Assembly (NCBI RefSeq): GCF_000733775.1
Contig: NZ_JPOE01000002.1
Location: 2,418,001 to 2,482,000 of the forward strand
DNA from: Thiomonas sp. FB-Cd
GTDB taxonomy: Bacteria > Pseudomonadota > Gammaproteobacteria > Burkholderiales > Burkholderiaceae_C
Length of the DNA: 64,000 bases
Direction of reading: 5' to 3'
In this document: in pieces, positions 48,145-58,336 of the stretch
Layout of the letters: each line of letters begins with the position of its first letter
Numbering within the stretch: position 1 is the first letter of the stretch
Notes under the pieces: generated by a model
Databases searched by the model: none
The model's input: only the letters and a program-made list of their open reading frames with translations
What the model was told of the DNA's origin: nothing
Made by a program: the position numbers and the translations under genes

Positions 48145-49725
48145 ATGTACGCACTCATCTCCGTATCCGACAAGACCGGCGTGCTTGACCTCGCCCGCCG
48201 CCTGCACGCCAAGGGCGTCGCGCTGCTGTCCACCGGTGGCACGGCCAAACTGCTCGCCGAGGCCGGCCTGCCTGTCACGGAGGTCGCCACGCACACCGGC
48301 TTTGCGGAAATGCTCGACGGGCGTGTGAAGACCTTGCACCCCAAGGTGCATGGCGGCCTGCTGGCGCGCCGCGATGTGCCTGCGCACATGCAGGCCATCG
48401 CCGAGCATGGGATCCCGGCCATCGACTGGCTGGTGGTCAACCTGTACCCCTTTGAAGCCACCGTGGCCAAACCGGGCTGCACGCTGGAGGACGCCATCGA
48501 AAACATCGACATCGGCGGCCCGGCCATGGTGCGCTCGGCTGCGAAGAACTGGCAAGGTGTGACCGTGCTCACCGACGCTGCGCAATATGAGCATGCGCTT
48601 GCCGAGTTTGAAGCGCACGAGGCGGTCTCGCAGGCCACGCGCTTCGCGCTGGCGGTGGCTGCCTTCAACCGGATCGCCCAGTACGACGCGGCCATTTCCA
48701 ACTACCTCTCGGCCCTGCAGCCGGGCGGCACGCTGGCGGCCTACCCGGCGCAGCTCAACTCCAGTTTCGTCAAGCTGCAGGATCTGCGCTACGGGGAGAA
48801 TCCGCACCAGACGGCGGCCTTCTACCGCGACCTGGACCCCGCCCCGGGCTCCCTGCCCACGGCGCACCAGCTCCAAGGCAAGGAGCTGTCGTACAACAAC
48901 ATCGGGGACGCCGACGCGGCGTGGGAATGCGTCAAGAGTTTTGCCGCCTGCGCCTGCGTCATCGTCAAGCACGCCAACCCCTGCGGCGTGGCGCTGGCCG
49001 AGACGCCCGAGGCAGCCTACCGCAAGGCGTTCGCCACCGACCCCACGTCGGCCTTCGGCGGCATCATTGCCTTCAATCGCGCCGTGGACGAAGCCACAGC
49101 GCGTGCTGTGAGCGGCCAGTTCGTCGAAGTCCTCATCGCCCCGGCCTACACGCCCGAGGCACTGGCCGCACTGGCAGCCAAGGCCAATGTGCGTGTGCTC
49201 ACCATTGAGCTGTCAGGCGTCGATCCTCGGGGTGCCACGCCCTGGGCACGCGGTCAGAATGCGCGGGACGTCAAACGCGTGAACTCGGGCCTCCTGGTGC
49301 AGACGGCTGACAACGCGGTCATCACGGCAGCCGACCTCAAGGTCGTCACCCGGCGCGCCCCGAGCGCCGCCGAGATTGCCGATCTGCTGTTTGCCTGGAC
49401 GGTGGCCAAGTTCACCAAGTCCAACGCCATCGTGTTCGCCCGCGATGGCCAGACCCTTGGCGTGGGTGCGGGGCAGATGAGCCGCGTCGACTCCACCCGC
49501 ATCGCCACCATCAAGGCCGCCAACGCGGGGCTGGACGTGGCAGGCAGTGCCGTGGCCTCGGATGCGTTCTTCCCCTTCCGCGACGGTGTGGACGTGCTCG
49601 CCGCGGCTGGCGCCAAAGCCGTGATCCAACCGGGCGGCTCGATGCGTGACGCCGAGGTCATCGCGGCCGCCGATGAGCACGGACTGGCCATGGTGGTCAC
49701 CGGCGTGCGGCATTTCCGGCACTGA
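48145..49725 (+). CDS. purH: Bifunctional AICAR formyltransferase / IMP cyclohydrolase
   Basis: A 526-residue PurH, performing the last two steps of purine synthesis. The IMP cyclohydrolase half begins [11 protein letters not shown] and has [13 protein letters not shown]. The AICAR transformylase half holds the catalytic lysine-His motif in [12 protein letters not shown] (about residue 275). Length and start fit the family. Usual dusB-fis-purH-ruvC neighbourhood. Confidence 0.96.
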   Translation: MYALISVSDKTGVLDLARRLHAKGVALLSTGGTAKLLAEAGLPVTEVATHTGFAEMLDGRVKTLHPKVHGGLLARRDVPAHMQAIAEHGIPAIDWLVVNLYPFEATVAKPGCTLEDAIENIDIGGPAMVRSAAKNWQGVTVLTDAAQYEHALAEFEAHEAVSQATRFALAVAAFNRIAQYDAAISNYLSALQPGGTLAAYPAQLNSSFVKLQDLRYGENPHQTAAFYRDLDPAPGSLPTAHQLQGKELSYNNIGDADAAWECVKSFAACACVIVKHANPCGVALAETPEAAYRKAFATDPTSAFGGIIAFNRAVDEATARAVSGQFVEVLIAPAYTPEALAALAAKANVRVLTIELSGVDPRGATPWARGQNARDVKRVNSGLLVQTADNAVITAADLKVVTRRAPSAAEIADLLFAWTVAKFTKSNAIVFARDGQTLGVGAGQMSRVDSTRIATIKAANAGLDVAGSAVASDAFFPFRDGVDVLAAAGAKAVIQPGGSMRDAEVIAAADEHGLAMVVTGVRHFRH

Positions 49726-49808
49726 AAACACGCGGGTCAGGCCACGGGGCGTTTGAGCCCGCGCATTGCGCGCCCTGTTTGCACGACCACATCAGGCCAT
49801 AATGCGCC

Positions 49809-50414
49809 ATGCGCATCCTCGGTATTGACCCCGGGCTCAACACGACCGGCTACGGCTGCATTGACAGCGGCGGGCAGCGCCTGCATTACCGCAGCAGCGG
49901 CGCCATCCGCATTCCCCGCGGCACGCTGCCGCAGCGGCTCAAGACGCTGTTCGAGGGCGTCAGCACGGTGGCGCAACAGGCACAGGCCGACGTGGCGGTG
50001 GTCGAGATCGTCTTCGTCAACGTCAATCCGCAGTCCACCTTGCTGCTGGGCCAGGCGCGCGGCGCGGCGATTGCGGCGCTGGTTTCCAGCGGGATGCCGG
50101 TGGTGGAGTACACCGCGCTGCAACTGAAGAAATCCATCGTGGGTTATGGGCGCGCGAGCAAGGCGCAAATGCAGGAGATGGTGATGCGACTGCTCGCGCT
50201 GCCCGGGCAGCCGGGCCCGGATGCGGCCGACGCCCTGGGCCTGGCCATCTGTCATGCGCATGCCCAGCGCGGGCTGGCGGCGTTGCGCCAAGCCGACGCA
50301 GGGCAAAACGCGGCCGCGGCTGCGCCCCCACCCACCGCGCAGCCCCGAGCGGGATCCCTGACCGCAGCCCAGTTGCGGGGCATGCAGGTGCGGCGCGGAC
50401 GATTGATCGGATGA
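49809..50414 (+). CDS. ruvC: Holliday junction resolvase RuvC
   Basis: A 201-residue RuvC. The four acidic catalytic residues are seen: Asp7 in [13 protein letters not shown], Glu in [10 protein letters not shown] (about 66) and two Asp in [17 protein letters not shown] (about 138-141). The last 35 residues are an Ala/Pro-rich extension beyond the usual end. It normally sits next to ruvA-ruvB, but here about 6 kb of other genes intervene. Confidence 0.95.
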   Translation: MRILGIDPGLNTTGYGCIDSGGQRLHYRSSGAIRIPRGTLPQRLKTLFEGVSTVAQQAQADVAVVEIVFVNVNPQSTLLLGQARGAAIAALVSSGMPVVEYTALQLKKSIVGYGRASKAQMQEMVMRLLALPGQPGPDAADALGLAICHAHAQRGLAALRQADAGQNAAAAAPPPTAQPRAGSLTAAQLRGMQVRRGRLIG

Positions 50415-50477
50415 TGCAAGCCGACCCTGCGTGCGCCGCGCAGCTGACGCCGGGCGTGGCCCCCAAAGGCCCTGCGA

Positions 50478-50506
50478 TTGACGCACCGCACCGTTTTTGA
50501 TAACGT
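50478..50506 (+). promoter_or_regulatory. Sigma-70 promoter upstream of leuA
   Basis: TTGACG (50478-50483), a 17-base spacer, TAACGT (50501-50506). Start of transcription would be near 50513, about 390 bp before leuA and just before a short reading frame. Confidence 0.6.
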
Positions 50507-50515
50507 ACGGGGGTC

Positions 50516-50638
50516 ATGAACCTGCACGTGTCCCCCATGCACACCTCGGCCGCAGCGCTTGCGGCAATGCAGCGCGCCCAGATGCTGCGCCTGCTACGGG
50601 TGGATGTCGAGCGGCGACTGCGCCCAGCGCGCACCTGA
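50516..50638 (+). CDS. Possible leader peptide of leuA
   Basis: A 40-residue frame (starting MNLHVSPMHTS) that begins about 10 bp after the -10 box. It contains a leucine run (QMLRLLRV). Two GC-rich hairpins with UUCG-type loops follow (50659-50672 and 50677-50693). It could be a translated leader for attenuation of leuA. The codon evidence is weak, and a second in-frame candidate further on (from ATG 50753, with SLLLRL) is also possible. Confidence 0.3.
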   Translation: MNLHVSPMHTSAAALAAMQRAQMLRLLRVDVERRLRPART

Positions 50639-50905
50639 ACTCGCCTCTTCGACCCGTTGCCCCTTCGGGGGCTTGTGCGCCAGCCTTCGGCGCGAGCAGC
50701 AGCCCTCGGCATGTCTTGCCCTCGCTCTGCACCCTTTCCGGAATGTGCCATGCATGCCACAACGCCCAGCCTCTTGCTGCGACTACCCATCGGCAGCCAG
50801 GCCTTGTGCGTGCGACAGTCTGGCTGCCCCGGGTCGCGAACCCATGGGTGTGCAAGCCATACCCATCACTCTGCCTGAATACCTGATTTGCTGGAGATTG
50901 CCGCC
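50639..50905 (+). promoter_or_regulatory. Long structured 5' leader of leuA
   Basis: This untranslated-looking stretch between the possible leader peptide and leuA holds two strong hairpins (GCCCC-TTCG-GGGGC at about 50659, GCGCC...GGCGC at about 50677). There is no T-tract typical of a terminator. It may be a leucine-responsive leader; no known riboswitch was recognised. Confidence 0.35.
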
Positions 50906-52618
50906 ATGTTGAACCATCCTCACACCAAGTACCGCCCGATGCCGCCCGTGGGCCTACGCGACCGCACCTGGCCCGATCAGGTCATCAGCAAGCCGCCCAT
51001 CTGGATGAGCACCGACTTGCGCGATGGCAACCAGGCGCTGTTCGAGCCGATGGATGCCCAGCGCAAGATGCGCATGTTCAAGATGCTGTGCGCCATCGGC
51101 ATCAAGCAGATCGAGGTTGCCTTCCCCTCGGCGTCGCAGACGGATTTCGACTTCGTGCGCGAACTCGTCGAAGGCGGCCACATTCCCGACGACGTGACCA
51201 TCGAAGTGCTGACCCAGGCGCGTGAAGACCTCATCCGGCGCACCTTCGACTCCGTGCAAGGGGCCAAGCAGGCCATCGTGCATGTGTACAACGCCACAGC
51301 ACCCAATTTCCGTCGCATCGTGTTCAACGTCGACGAAGCCGGCTGCACGCAGATCGCCGTCAACGCCGCGCGCCTCATCAAGCAGCTCGCTGCCGAGCGC
51401 CCTGAAACCCGCTGGACCTTCCAGTACAGCCCCGAGGTGTTCAGCGGCTCCGAACTGCCCTTCGCCGCTGCGGTGTGCAATGCCGTCACCGAGGTGTGGC
51501 AGCCCACGCCCGAGCACAAGATCATTTTCAACCTGCCCGCTACGGTGGAGATGAGTACGCCCAACATCTACGCCGACCAGATCGAGTGGATGCACCGCCA
51601 TCTCAATCGCCGCGACAGCATCGTCCTGTCGGTGCACCCGCACAATGATCGCGGCTGCGCGGTGGCGGCCGCCGAGCTTGCGGTGATGGCCGGGGCCGAC
51701 CGTGTCGAGGGCTGTCTGTTCGGCAACGGCGAGCGCACAGGCAACGTGGACCTCGTGACCCTGGCCCTGAACCTGTACTCGCAGGGCATTCACCCCGGAC
51801 TGGACTTTTCCAACATCAACGCCATTGCCCGCACGGTGGAAGACTGCAACCAGTTGCCCATCCATCCGCGTCACCCCTACGTGGGCGATCTGGTGTTCAC
51901 CGCGTTTTCGGGCTCGCACCAGGACGCGATCAAGAAGGGGCTGGCCGCGCAAGATCCCAAGGGCATCTGGGAGGTTCCCTATCTGCCCGTGGATCCGGCT
52001 GACCTCGGTCGCGCCTACGACTCGGTCATCCGCGTCAACAGCCAGTCCGGCAAGGGCGGCATCGCCTACCTGCTCGAATCAGCCTATGGCCTGGTGATGC
52101 CCCGGCGCCTTCAGGTCGAATTCAGCGGTGTGGTGCAACAGCACACCGATGCCACCGGCGCCGAAGTCACCGCCCAGGAACTGTGGGCGATGTTCAACGC
52201 GGAATACGTGCAGGCGGCGCAGCCGCTGCATTACGTGGCCCATCACCTCAACGAGCATGGCCAGCAACAGGGTATCCGCTTGGAGCTCGAGGTGGGTGGC
52301 AAGCGCCTGGTGCTGCGCGGCGAAGGCAACGGCCCGATCGACGCCGCGGTGCAGGCGCTGCATCTCCCGCTCGTGGTCCATAGCTACGAAGAGCGCGCAT
52401 TGGGCCTGGGTTCGGGCGCGCGCGCGGTGGCCATGGTGGAACTGGCCATGGAAGGCATGCCGGCCACAACCTTCGGCGTGGGGATCGACCCCAATATCGT
52501 CACCGCATCGATCCGCGCCATCGTCTCGGGCGCCAACCGGTTGCTGGCGCGCGCGGACACGACGGAGCGCGAGACGCTGCTCAAGGGCCTGCAAGCCAAG
52601 CTCAAAGCCGTGGCCTGA
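50906..52618 (+). CDS. leuA: 2-isopropylmalate synthase
   Basis: A 570-residue type 2 LeuA, the first committed step of leucine synthesis. [15 protein letters not shown] (about residue 32) and the metal-binding [16 protein letters not shown] (about 240) mark the catalytic barrel; the C-terminal regulatory domain with [16 protein letters not shown] and [13 protein letters not shown] binds leucine in this family. ATG at 50906 follows GGAG. So leucine synthesis and breakdown genes lie within 30 kb. A 22-bp hairpin follows the stop. Confidence 0.95.
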   Translation: MLNHPHTKYRPMPPVGLRDRTWPDQVISKPPIWMSTDLRDGNQALFEPMDAQRKMRMFKMLCAIGIKQIEVAFPSASQTDFDFVRELVEGGHIPDDVTIEVLTQAREDLIRRTFDSVQGAKQAIVHVYNATAPNFRRIVFNVDEAGCTQIAVNAARLIKQLAAERPETRWTFQYSPEVFSGSELPFAAAVCNAVTEVWQPTPEHKIIFNLPATVEMSTPNIYADQIEWMHRHLNRRDSIVLSVHPHNDRGCAVAAAELAVMAGADRVEGCLFGNGERTGNVDLVTLALNLYSQGIHPGLDFSNINAIARTVEDCNQLPIHPRHPYVGDLVFTAFSGSHQDAIKKGLAAQDPKGIWEVPYLPVDPADLGRAYDSVIRVNSQSGKGGIAYLLESAYGLVMPRRLQVEFSGVVQQHTDATGAEVTAQELWAMFNAEYVQAAQPLHYVAHHLNEHGQQQGIRLELEVGGKRLVLRGEGNGPIDAAVQALHLPLVVHSYEERALGLGSGARAVAMVELAMEGMPATTFGVGIDPNIVTASIRAIVSGANRLLARADTTERETLLKGLQAKLKAVA

Positions 52619-52628
52619 AGGCAGGCCC

Positions 52629-52678
52629 GGGGCCAGCAGCGGTTGGCTTCACCCACGAAGCCAACCGCTGCTGGCCCC
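52629..52678. terminator. Perfect 22-bp hairpin after leuA
   Basis: A 22-bp perfect inverted repeat (GGGGCCAGCAGC... and its complement) with a 6-nt loop (ACCCAC) starts 10 bp after the leuA stop. It has no T-tract. Same design as the hairpins at 6037 and 23829. Confidence 0.5.
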
Positions 52679-52736
52679 CCGACCGATTGGCTTCCACCCC
52701 ACGCCCCGGGCGCTGACAGCGTCATGAACTCTCCCG

Positions 52737-52762
52737 CCGCTAAACGCATGGCGTTGTAGCGG
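52737..52762 (-). repeat. Right-end hairpin of the third TnpB element
   Basis: CCGCTA and TAGCGG form the outer stem, AACGC and GCGTT the inner stem, with one bulged base. On the tnpB strand the sequence then runs CGGGAGAGTTCAT. It overlaps the tnpB stop codon, as expected for the guide-RNA 3' scaffold. Confidence 0.6.
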
Positions 52763-54023
52763 GGGTTTCGCGGGTCAAGGACCTGGACTTGCCACGTTGC
52801 CGTGGCAGAGGTTTGGGTCTCGCCGCCACGCCCGTCCCAGACGTGTCCTGCGTGTTGAATGCGTCGATGAGCACCACCATTGCGCTGTTCTGGTCGCGCG
52901 GCGCCGTATGCCCGCACGGGCACACATGCATGCGTTGGCTCAGCGTCTTGGGAACGAGTTCCCAGCACGCCGCGCAGCGCTGCGACGGTTTGAGCTGGCG
53001 CGTGTTGCTCAGATGCAGCCGCGTACCAGCTTCTTCCGCTTTGTACGCGAGCATCGGATGCGCCATGCCGAACCCTGCCGAGAGGATCTCCCGGTTGAGT
53101 CCGGCCTTTTGCCGCACGCGACGGCCCGGTGCATCCACCGTGCCCTTCGCGCTGCGGCTCATGGTCTTCGGGGCCAATTGCTCAGTCGCCAGGACGGCGC
53201 ATTGCCGCACCATCCTGGTTGTTTCCTTGTGCACGAAGTCCCGGCGCCGATTGCCGATACGCTCGTGCAGCCGGGCGATGCGACGCCCGAGCCGTTTGAA
53301 GCGTAGCGATCCCTTCTTCTTCCTGGCGCGCTGCCGCTGCAGCGCGGCAAGGCGCGGCAGTTCCTCGCGCAGCCAGCGCGGGTTGCCGATAGTCCGTCCA
53401 TCATCGAACGTCGCCCAGTCGTTGATCCCGAAATCCACCCCGCGGCGCTGATCGCCCGTGCGCCGGCGCGCACAGGTCGACTCGGGCACGCGCAGCGTCA
53501 CCGACACGAACCACCCACCACCTTTGCGCGTGAGGGTGATGTCGTTGGGTTTTGCCTCAACCCCGAAGCGGTGACGCCCGCGCGCCCGGACGGACAGGGC
53601 CGTGTCTCCACTGCCGATGCGCAGCGTGGCACCACGGCCGCCGTGCTGCATGAGCTTCCAGCCAGCCGGGTCGGGATAGGCAAAGCCCGCGAACCGCTTC
53701 GCGGCCTTGAACCGCGGGAATCCGGGCGTCTGCCCCGCCTTGACGCGACGAAAGAACGACTGGAAGGCGAGATCCAGCCGCCGCAGCGTCTGCTGCAAGG
53801 CGTGGCTGCCGAGTTCGTTGAGCTCAGGCCGATCCGCCTTGATCTGCGGCAATGCGTTCTGCTACGCGTAATAGCTGATGGATTTGCCGGCCTTGCGCCA
53901 GGCGTCGATGCGCTCTTCCAGCGCCGCGTTGTACAACTCGCAGTGCAGCCGCGTCCAAGCCTCAAGCCGCGCAGCTTGCGCGGCATTGGGATACAGCTTG
54001 AGCGTGACTTTGCGCCGTTGCAG
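52740..54023 (-). pseudogene. tnpB: TnpB, third lineage, inactivated by an amber codon
   Basis: The frame from 54023 reads QRRKVTLKLYPNAAQAAR and so on as a TnpB N-terminus, then meets an in-frame TAG at 53864-53862 (within ISYYA-stop-QNALPQIKADRPE) and continues to a normal end. The first codon is CTG where ATG is expected, right after a TAAAAT -10 box. RuvC residues are still there (RGVDFGINDW, LATEQLAP, APRDQNSAMVV), as is part of the zinc ribbon. Two lesions make it a probable pseudogene; a shortened product from an internal start cannot be excluded. Confidence 0.8.
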
Positions 54024-54214
54024 ACTGGTATTTTATCCAGCCTGGAGAGGAACAACAAGCGAAACCCGCCCGCTTGACCCCCTCCTGCCCGGTCGGCTTC
54101 GCCTGAGCGACGCTGTGCGTCGGGCCGGGCGAGGAAGGGGAATGCGCGAGCATGTGTTCAGGCGCAGGTGACGGGGAGGTGCCGGTCGGAGACCTTGGCT
54201 TCCCACGGGAAACC

Positions 54215-55600
54215 TTACGAAGGGCGCCCCAGGTCTATCCACTCCTGGGTCTTGCCCATGGGCAGCCGATACCGAGCGCAGTTGTAGGGCTCCAGATGCT
54301 GCAACTCAGCCTTGAGCATGGCATTGAAGACTGCGCTATCAGCGTCGGGTATCGAAAGGCTCGTGACGGCCTGGTCCAGGCGGGCTCCGAAATACACAAT
54401 CTTGCGAATAGCCTCGCCGAGTTGCTCTCGGTAGCGCAATCGCATCGGGTCAGGCCCACCCATCGACTCGACCACGACCTGATACTTCTCGATGGAACGG
54501 CGATAGGTCCACTCAAAAAGCTCGACTGCTAGCGTCACGTCCAGGCGCTCATAGACGCCTAGCATGGCAAGCGCATAGTCCTGTTGCCCAACGTCAAGAA
54601 ACGAAAGCGGCGCGCAGTTTGCCAGTATGTAAGGCATGTTCGCTGCCAAACGACTCGTTCGCTTGTTGCCGTCCACGAAAGGCTGGAGGTATGCGATATT
54701 CACCCATAAATAGAACGAGGCCTCTACCGGATTGCGAATTTGACGCGCCTTGTCGACGATGTGCCCGAGCATTTCTTCGAGAAGATTGGGAACCTGGCTG
54801 GGAACGTAGACGGTGTCTTGAATGTTGACGATTTTCTTGCGGATGGCGCCGAGGTCCGCTGGGTCCGCCAGCAGGTCGCGCATGAGCAGGCTTTGAATGT
54901 TCCGAACGACTGGAACGGTGATGCCCTCCGTCGGCACCGCATCGACAAGGAATTCGATGGTCTCCTTGTGGTTCAGGAGCATCGTTGCGTCTCTATCATC
55001 AGCTTCCGAACGCCCCTTCTCAAACAGGTGGCGCGTGTCCAAGAGGCTCTTGCGATTGCCCTCAAGCCGCGAGGAGAACCACGAGAGGTCGATGAGCAGT
55101 TGCTCCAAGACCTTGCGAGCGTATGTTCCTGCGGGCAACTGGTCCTTTGACCTGCCAGCCTCATACAACTCGTTGGCAAGGAGCGCAGGCAGGAACGAAG
55201 ACGCGTTCGGCTTGTAGTTGTCGACGAATGACCGCTGGTAGGTGACGGGCTTCCTCGTCCCCACTGGTTCCGACAGTTGAGCCACGAGCGCACGTGCCTG
55301 CGGGCTCCACGGCAACGCTTGCTGAGGCTGTTCCGGGGTGCTCAGAGGGCGCTCGCCCGCGGCGGTCATTTCTGGGTAAACCGCTCCGGCTGCCTCTGGT
55401 ATCCGGTAGACGATGGCGCGACCGGCGCCGTGCCTTTCGAGACGACCCGTCTTCGCAAGGTTGGCCAATGCACGGTTAACCGTGGCCCGGGGGCGACCAA
55501 GATGGGACTCGATGGCGCCTGCAGAGACTCCTGCAGAGCTCCCGCCCTGGCGTTGAGCCACGTACGCGACGATGGCAGTGAGAAGGTCCTCCTTGGGCAT
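54215..55600 (-). CDS. Fic-domain protein with winged-helix N-terminus, degenerate Fic motif
   Basis: A 461-residue protein. Residues about 1-60 look like a winged helix (GAIESHLGRPRATVNRALANLAKTG). The inhibitory motif SSRLEGN (about residue 180), of the (S/T)xxxE(G/N) type, is present. The Fic core reads LQPFVDGNKRTSR (about 306), where the catalytic His of HPFxxGN is Gln. Fic proteins transfer AMP or other groups to target proteins; without the His, that chemistry is doubtful. ATG at 55600 is used because the promoter lies between it and the upstream in-frame ATG at 55630. It lies in the island bounded by transposon ends. Confidence 0.83.
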   Translation of the reverse strand: MPKEDLLTAIVAYVAQRQGGSSAGVSAGAIESHLGRPRATVNRALANLAKTGRLERHGAGRAIVYRIPEAAGAVYPEMTAAGERPLSTPEQPQQALPWSPQARALVAQLSEPVGTRKPVTYQRSFVDNYKPNASSFLPALLANELYEAGRSKDQLPAGTYARKVLEQLLIDLSWFSSRLEGNRKSLLDTRHLFEKGRSEADDRDATMLLNHKETIEFLVDAVPTEGITVPVVRNIQSLLMRDLLADPADLGAIRKKIVNIQDTVYVPSQVPNLLEEMLGHIVDKARQIRNPVEASFYLWVNIAYLQPFVDGNKRTSRLAANMPYILANCAPLSFLDVGQQDYALAMLGVYERLDVTLAVELFEWTYRRSIEKYQVVVESMGGPDPMRLRYREQLGEAIRKIVYFGARLDQAVTSLSIPDADSAVFNAMLKAELQHLEPYNCARYRLPMGKTQEWIDLGRPS

Positions 55601-55632
55601 GAATTCCCGCAATGAAGTGCATCCTATCATTT

Positions 55633-55661
55633 ATTTTATCATAATTCCGCAATCTTATCAA
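55633..55661 (-). promoter_or_regulatory. Promoter of the Fic gene with repeated TATCA motifs
   Basis: On the minus strand TTGATA (55656-55661), a 17-base spacer and TAAAAT (55633-55638). GATA/TATCA repeats recur around it (about 55624, 55637, 55656), which could be an operator for the protein's own winged helix. That autoregulation is inference. Confidence 0.55.
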
Positions 55662-55734
55662 AATAGTGACAAGAAAAAGCGAACGTGATAGGTTTTTGAT
55701 AGAAAAACAATTTCGTATCGAGAAATGACAAGAA

Positions 55735-55787
55735 TGAACTCTCCCGCCACTACAACCGCGCAAGCGGTTTAGTGGCGGGAGAGTTCA
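55735..55787 (+). repeat. Solo TnpB-type palindromic end
   Basis: An almost perfect 24-bp stem with one bulged base: TGAACTCTCCCGCCACTA, C, AACCGC, loop GCAA, GCGGTT, TAGTGGCGGGAGAGTTCA. It is homologous to the tnpB end at 52737 with compensating changes in both stems. It stands alone just after the fabA stop and may also end fabA transcription. Confidence 0.65.
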
Positions 55788-55797
55788 TTAGCCAGAT

Positions 55798-56313
55798 TCA
55801 GAATCCCTCGGTGGATGTGAACAGCCCGACCCGCAGATCCTTGGCTATGTAGATTTCGCGACCGTCGACCCGCATGATCCCGTCGCCAATGCCCATCACC
55901 AGGCGGTGATTGATCACGCGCTTGAGATCGATCTGGTATGTCACCAGCTTGGCCGTGGGCAGAACCTGACCGGTGAACTTCACCTCCCCTACGCCCAAGG
56001 CGCGGCCGCGACCTGGTGCGCCCATCCAGCCGAGGTAAAAACCCACGAGCTGCCACATCGCGTCCAGCCCAAGGCAGCCGGGCATGACGGGGTCATTCTC
56101 GAAATGGCAGCCAAAGAACCACAAATCAGGCCGGATATCGAGTTCGGCACGCATCTCGCCCTTGCCATAGGTTCCCCCGTGGTCGGCGATGTGGGTGATG
56201 CGGTCCATCATCAGCATGTTGTCCAGTGGAAGCTGGGCGTTGCCGGGTCCGAACAGCTTGCCGTGGCCGCAGGCCACCAGCTCATCATGGGTGTAGGAAG
56301 ATTGGGGTTTCAT
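55798..56313 (-). CDS. fabA: 3-hydroxydecanoyl-ACP dehydratase FabA
   Basis: A 171-residue FabA that dehydrates and isomerises the C10 intermediate, starting unsaturated fatty acid synthesis. The catalytic His is in [23 protein letters not shown], read in parts, with the Asp of GLDAMW. The ATG at 56313 ([12 protein letters not shown]) fits the family. No fabB is adjacent, though they are often paired. It is divergent from ruvA. A transposon-end palindrome sits just after its stop. Confidence 0.94.
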   Translation of the reverse strand: MKPQSSYTHDELVACGHGKLFGPGNAQLPLDNMLMMDRITHIADHGGTYGKGEMRAELDIRPDLWFFGCHFENDPVMPGCLGLDAMWQLVGFYLGWMGAPGRGRALGVGEVKFTGQVLPTAKLVTYQIDLKRVINHRLVMGIGDGIMRVDGREIYIAKDLRVGLFTSTEGF

Positions 56314-56410
56314 GGGCAGTGGCGCAATGGAACCGTGCAGTTTAGCCGGCCGCGGCGTTTGCCCGCCCAAGGAGGCAGCCATCGGCCTGCGGGCTGTTAA
56401 AGTGGCGACC

Positions 56411-56989
56411 ATGATCGGACGCATCCACGGCACCCTGCTCGACAAGACCCCACCCCAGATCCTGGTGGACTGCTCCGGCGTGGGCTACGAAATCGATGTC
56501 CCGATGAGCACGCTGTACACCCTTGCGGCCATTGGGCAGACGGTGACTCTGCTGACGCATCTGGCAATTCGCGAGGATGCGCACCAGCTCTTCGGTTTTG
56601 CCACCGCTCAGGAGCGTGAAGCCTTTCGCGCACTGATCAAGATTTCCGGCGTGGGCGCGCGCATTGCGCTGGCCGTGCTGTCGGGCCTGAGCGTGAACGA
56701 ACTCGCGCAGGCCATCGCGGCGCAAGATCCTGCGCGACTCACGCGCGTGCCGGGCATCGGCAAGAAGACCGCCGAGCGGCTGCTCCTTGAGTTGCGCGGC
56801 AAGCTCGGACCGAATCTTGGCCGTCCTGCTGGAGCGATCACGGCGCCTGGTCATGCCGACGTGCTGCAGGCGCTGCTGGCGCTGGGCTATTCCGAACGCG
56901 AGGCAACAGCCGTCGTGGGCAAACTACCCGCCGATTGTGGCGTGGACGATGGCATCCGCCAGGCACTGAAGCTGCTGGCCAAGGGTTAA
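56411..56989 (+). CDS. ruvA: Holliday junction DNA helicase subunit RuvA
   Basis: A 192-residue RuvA that binds the four-way junction and loads RuvB. The OB-fold start [20 protein letters not shown] in part, the helix-hairpin-helix motifs [15 protein letters not shown] and [16 protein letters not shown] (about residues 78-125), and the C-terminal RuvB-binding domain (about 145-192) are present. ruvB follows 272 bp later, a wider gap than usual. Confidence 0.95.
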   Translation: MIGRIHGTLLDKTPPQILVDCSGVGYEIDVPMSTLYTLAAIGQTVTLLTHLAIREDAHQLFGFATAQEREAFRALIKISGVGARIALAVLSGLSVNELAQAIAAQDPARLTRVPGIGKKTAERLLLELRGKLGPNLGRPAGAITAPGHADVLQALLALGYSEREATAVVGKLPADCGVDDGIRQALKLLAKG

Positions 56990-57261
56990 GTGTGGCGCAT
57001 GCGTGTGGGCTCTGCCCAAGCCAGGCGCAGGGAGCCAGGCACGACGCCCGTGTTTCCGTTTCCGCGAAACTGGATAAAATGACAGCCTCATCCGGCACCA
57101 TCAAGCATCAGGCTCATCAGGCTCGGGGGTGTCCTGGCGATCGCAATGCCGCACCGATGGCGCATTGCGACCGCCAAACCTGTGCGTCCCCAACCGGGAT
57201 GCCTTGCGGCTGGCTGCAGCACGTTGTTCATCCCCACCGAACCTGAGGCATCTTTCGAATC
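56990..57261 (+). promoter_or_regulatory. Gap between ruvA and ruvB with possible promoter
   Basis: A possible -10 (TAAAAT) is at about 57074, with TTTCCG 16 bases upstream. ruvB may have its own promoter here. No gene was recognised. Confidence 0.3.
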
Positions 57262-58311
<1,050 letters not shown>

Positions 58312-58336
58312 AACCGGCGCCAGGCCGCGTGCGCCG

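Larger units (their letters stand above)
52724..55788. mobile_element. 3-kb island bounded by inverted copies of a TnpB-element end
   Basis: The 15-bp sequence ATGAACTCTCCCGCC (52724-52738) recurs inverted at 55774-55788. Each is joined to a homologous hairpin (52737-52762 and 55735-55787). Between them lie a broken tnpB and a Fic-domain gene in a visibly more AT-rich context at its right end. This looks like a composite unit mobilised by one TnpB-type transposon end. Confidence 0.55.

Noticed and set aside
50657..50878. Second short frame in the leuA leader with a leucine run
   Set aside because: Overlaps the hairpins, has no ribosome-binding site and a cysteine-rich tail unlike a leader; noted only as an alternative.
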